Positions 63,424 through 64,000 of a DNA stretch of 64,000 nucleotides are shown piece by piece; within the stretch, counting starts at the first letter, position 1; each line of letters opens with the position of its first letter. Source of the DNA: Mycobacteroides immunogenum (lineage in GTDB: Bacteria; Actinomycetota; Actinomycetes; Mycobacteriales; Mycobacteriaceae); contig NZ_CP011530.1 in assembly GCF_001605725.1 (NCBI RefSeq), forward strand, positions 2,294,001 to 2,358,000, read 5' to 3'. The notes beneath the pieces are model-generated. The model was given only the letters and a program-made list of their open reading frames with translations. It was not told where the DNA came from and did no database searches. A program made the position numbers and the translations under genes.

Positions 63424-64000
63424 GTGCAGACTCTTCACGCGGGCGGCTCTTCGGGATCTGATGCTCTTCGCGCGAGCGGCTCATCGCAACTACTCATCAA
63501 CGCACGCGTGCACAGCCCGTCGCATCCGGCGGCGACCGCGATGGCCGTGACCGGCGGTGTCATCAGCTGGATCGGCGACGACGACCTGGGCCGTACCGAG
63601 TTCCCGGACGCCGACATCGTCGACCTGGAGGGCGCCTTCGTCGCGCCGGCCTTCGTCGATGCCCATGTTCACGTCACGGCGCTGGGGTTGTCCATCATCG
63701 GACTGGACCTGTCGGGCATGACCTCCCGCGAACAGTGCCTGGCCCGGCTGACCGCATACGCCGGTGAGCACGACGACACGGTGATCTGGGGGCACGGCTG
63801 GGACGAATCGCAATGGCCGGATCGGCATCCGCTCTTCACGGCCGACCTCGACGCGGCAGTACCCGGCCGAGCCGTCTACCTCTCCCGCATCGACGTGCAC
63901 TCGGCCGCCGTTTCGACGGCACTTCGTCGGCAGGTGCCGGGGCTTGCCGAGGCCTCCGGATTCCATCCCGAACACCCGCTGGCCGGTGCCGCGCACCATG
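63424..64000 (+). CDS. amidohydrolase family protein (YtcJ-like), N-terminal part
   Basis: The first ~192 codons of a metal-dependent amidohydrolase that continues past the window. LLINARVHSP...AMAVTGGVISWIG is the usual N-terminal beta-sandwich, and APAFVDAHVHVTALG gives the HxH metal ligands. GHGWDESQWPD is typical of the YtcJ-like subgroup. The start GTG 63424 places about 21 residues before the conserved domain; these are encoded by the 33-nt-period repeat also present in sigL. The substrate is unknown. Confidence 0.78.
   Translation, partial: MQTLHAGGSSGSDALRASGSSQLLINARVHSPSHPAATAMAVTGGVISWIGDDDLGRTEFPDADIVDLEGAFVAPAFVDAHVHVTALGLSIIGLDLSGMTSREQCLARLTAYAGEHDDTVIWGHGWDESQWPDRHPLFTADLDAAVPGRAVYLSRIDVHSAAVSTALRRQVPGLAEASGFHPEHPLAGAAHH
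63430..63485 (+). repeat. 33-nt-period in-frame repeat at amidohydrolase 5' end
   Basis: Unit 1 (63430-63452) and unit 2 (63463-63485) agree at about 19 of 23 positions and lie 33 nt apart. Unit 2 is identical to 19277-19299 in sigL and is read in the same frame, giving ALRASGSS. Confidence 0.8.

Overview
The window is high-GC actinobacterial DNA with mycobacterial gene content and order. The proteasome/pupylation genes (mpa, dop, pup, prcB, prcA, pafA, pafB, pafC) run into tatA, tatC, helY, a DUF4333 gene, an Rv2090-like exonuclease and pepE, as in Mycobacterium tuberculosis. Mycobacterial genes such as lppK/MTB12-type lipoproteins, sigL-rslA, desA desaturases and F420-type PPOX enzymes lie around them. 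A rapid grower of the Mycobacteroides abscessus/chelonae group is my best guess. That is inference from gene content, not from a database search.

Layout: (1) 1-14.6 kb: the end of nuoN, a membrane desaturase with a palindromic operator, an orphan MlaE/YrbE permease, a very large fused molybdopterin/FAD/2Fe-2S oxidoreductase divergent from its TetR regulator, a MOSC protein, a thioesterase, a RecB-type nuclease, a CocE-type hydrolase, an acyl-ACP desaturase under the same operator type as the first desaturase, a DEAD-box helicase and trmI. (2) 14.6-19.1 kb: two MTB12-type exported proteins, the proteasomal ATPase mpa and a membrane protein. (3) 19.1-25.2 kb: sigL and its anti-sigma gene rslA, followed by a four-gene biosynthetic operon (ThDP enzyme, SRPBCC protein, KASIII-like enzyme, aminotransferase). 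The same 6-16-6 promoter, TGAACC-N16-CGTGTA, precedes both sigL and the operon. (4) 25.2-31.9 kb: a methyltransferase, then dop, pup, prcB and prcA, a PAP2 phosphatase and a pair of type VII secretion-like genes. (5) 32-40 kb: an ABC importer of the SsuABC/TauABC type, a beta-lactamase-like hydrolase, an ankyrin protein, an amidase and a GT4 glycosyltransferase. (6) 40-51.6 kb: pafA, then a broken DUF559/AbiEi-type gene between imperfect direct repeats, then pafB, pafC, tatA, tatC, helY, a DUF4333 protein, a 5'-3' exonuclease, pepE and a biliverdin-reductase-like F420 enzyme. (7) 51.6-64 kb: an SDR, the cobalamin genes cobL, cobM, cobK, cobIJ, cobH, cobG and cobN, two PPOX paralogues, an FxsA protein and the start of an amidohydrolase.

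Pup ends in GGQ. Dop deamidates it to a glutamate, PafA ligates it to target lysines, Mpa unfolds the target, and PrcA/PrcB degrade it. PafB/PafC form the DNA-damage transcription activator. The most interesting items are the SigL-type promoter on the cryptic operon, the degenerate DUF559 cassette that separates pafA from pafBC, the in-frame 33-nt repeat at the 5' ends of sigL and the last gene, the self-contained molybdoenzyme with its double operator, and the operator shared by two desaturase genes of different families.

No tRNA, rRNA, CRISPR array, insertion sequence or riboswitch was recognised. The only inter-gene stretch above 300 bases is pafA-pafB, which holds the pseudogene. Many genes appear to be leaderless, with a TANNNT box about 6-7 nt before an ATG or GTG.
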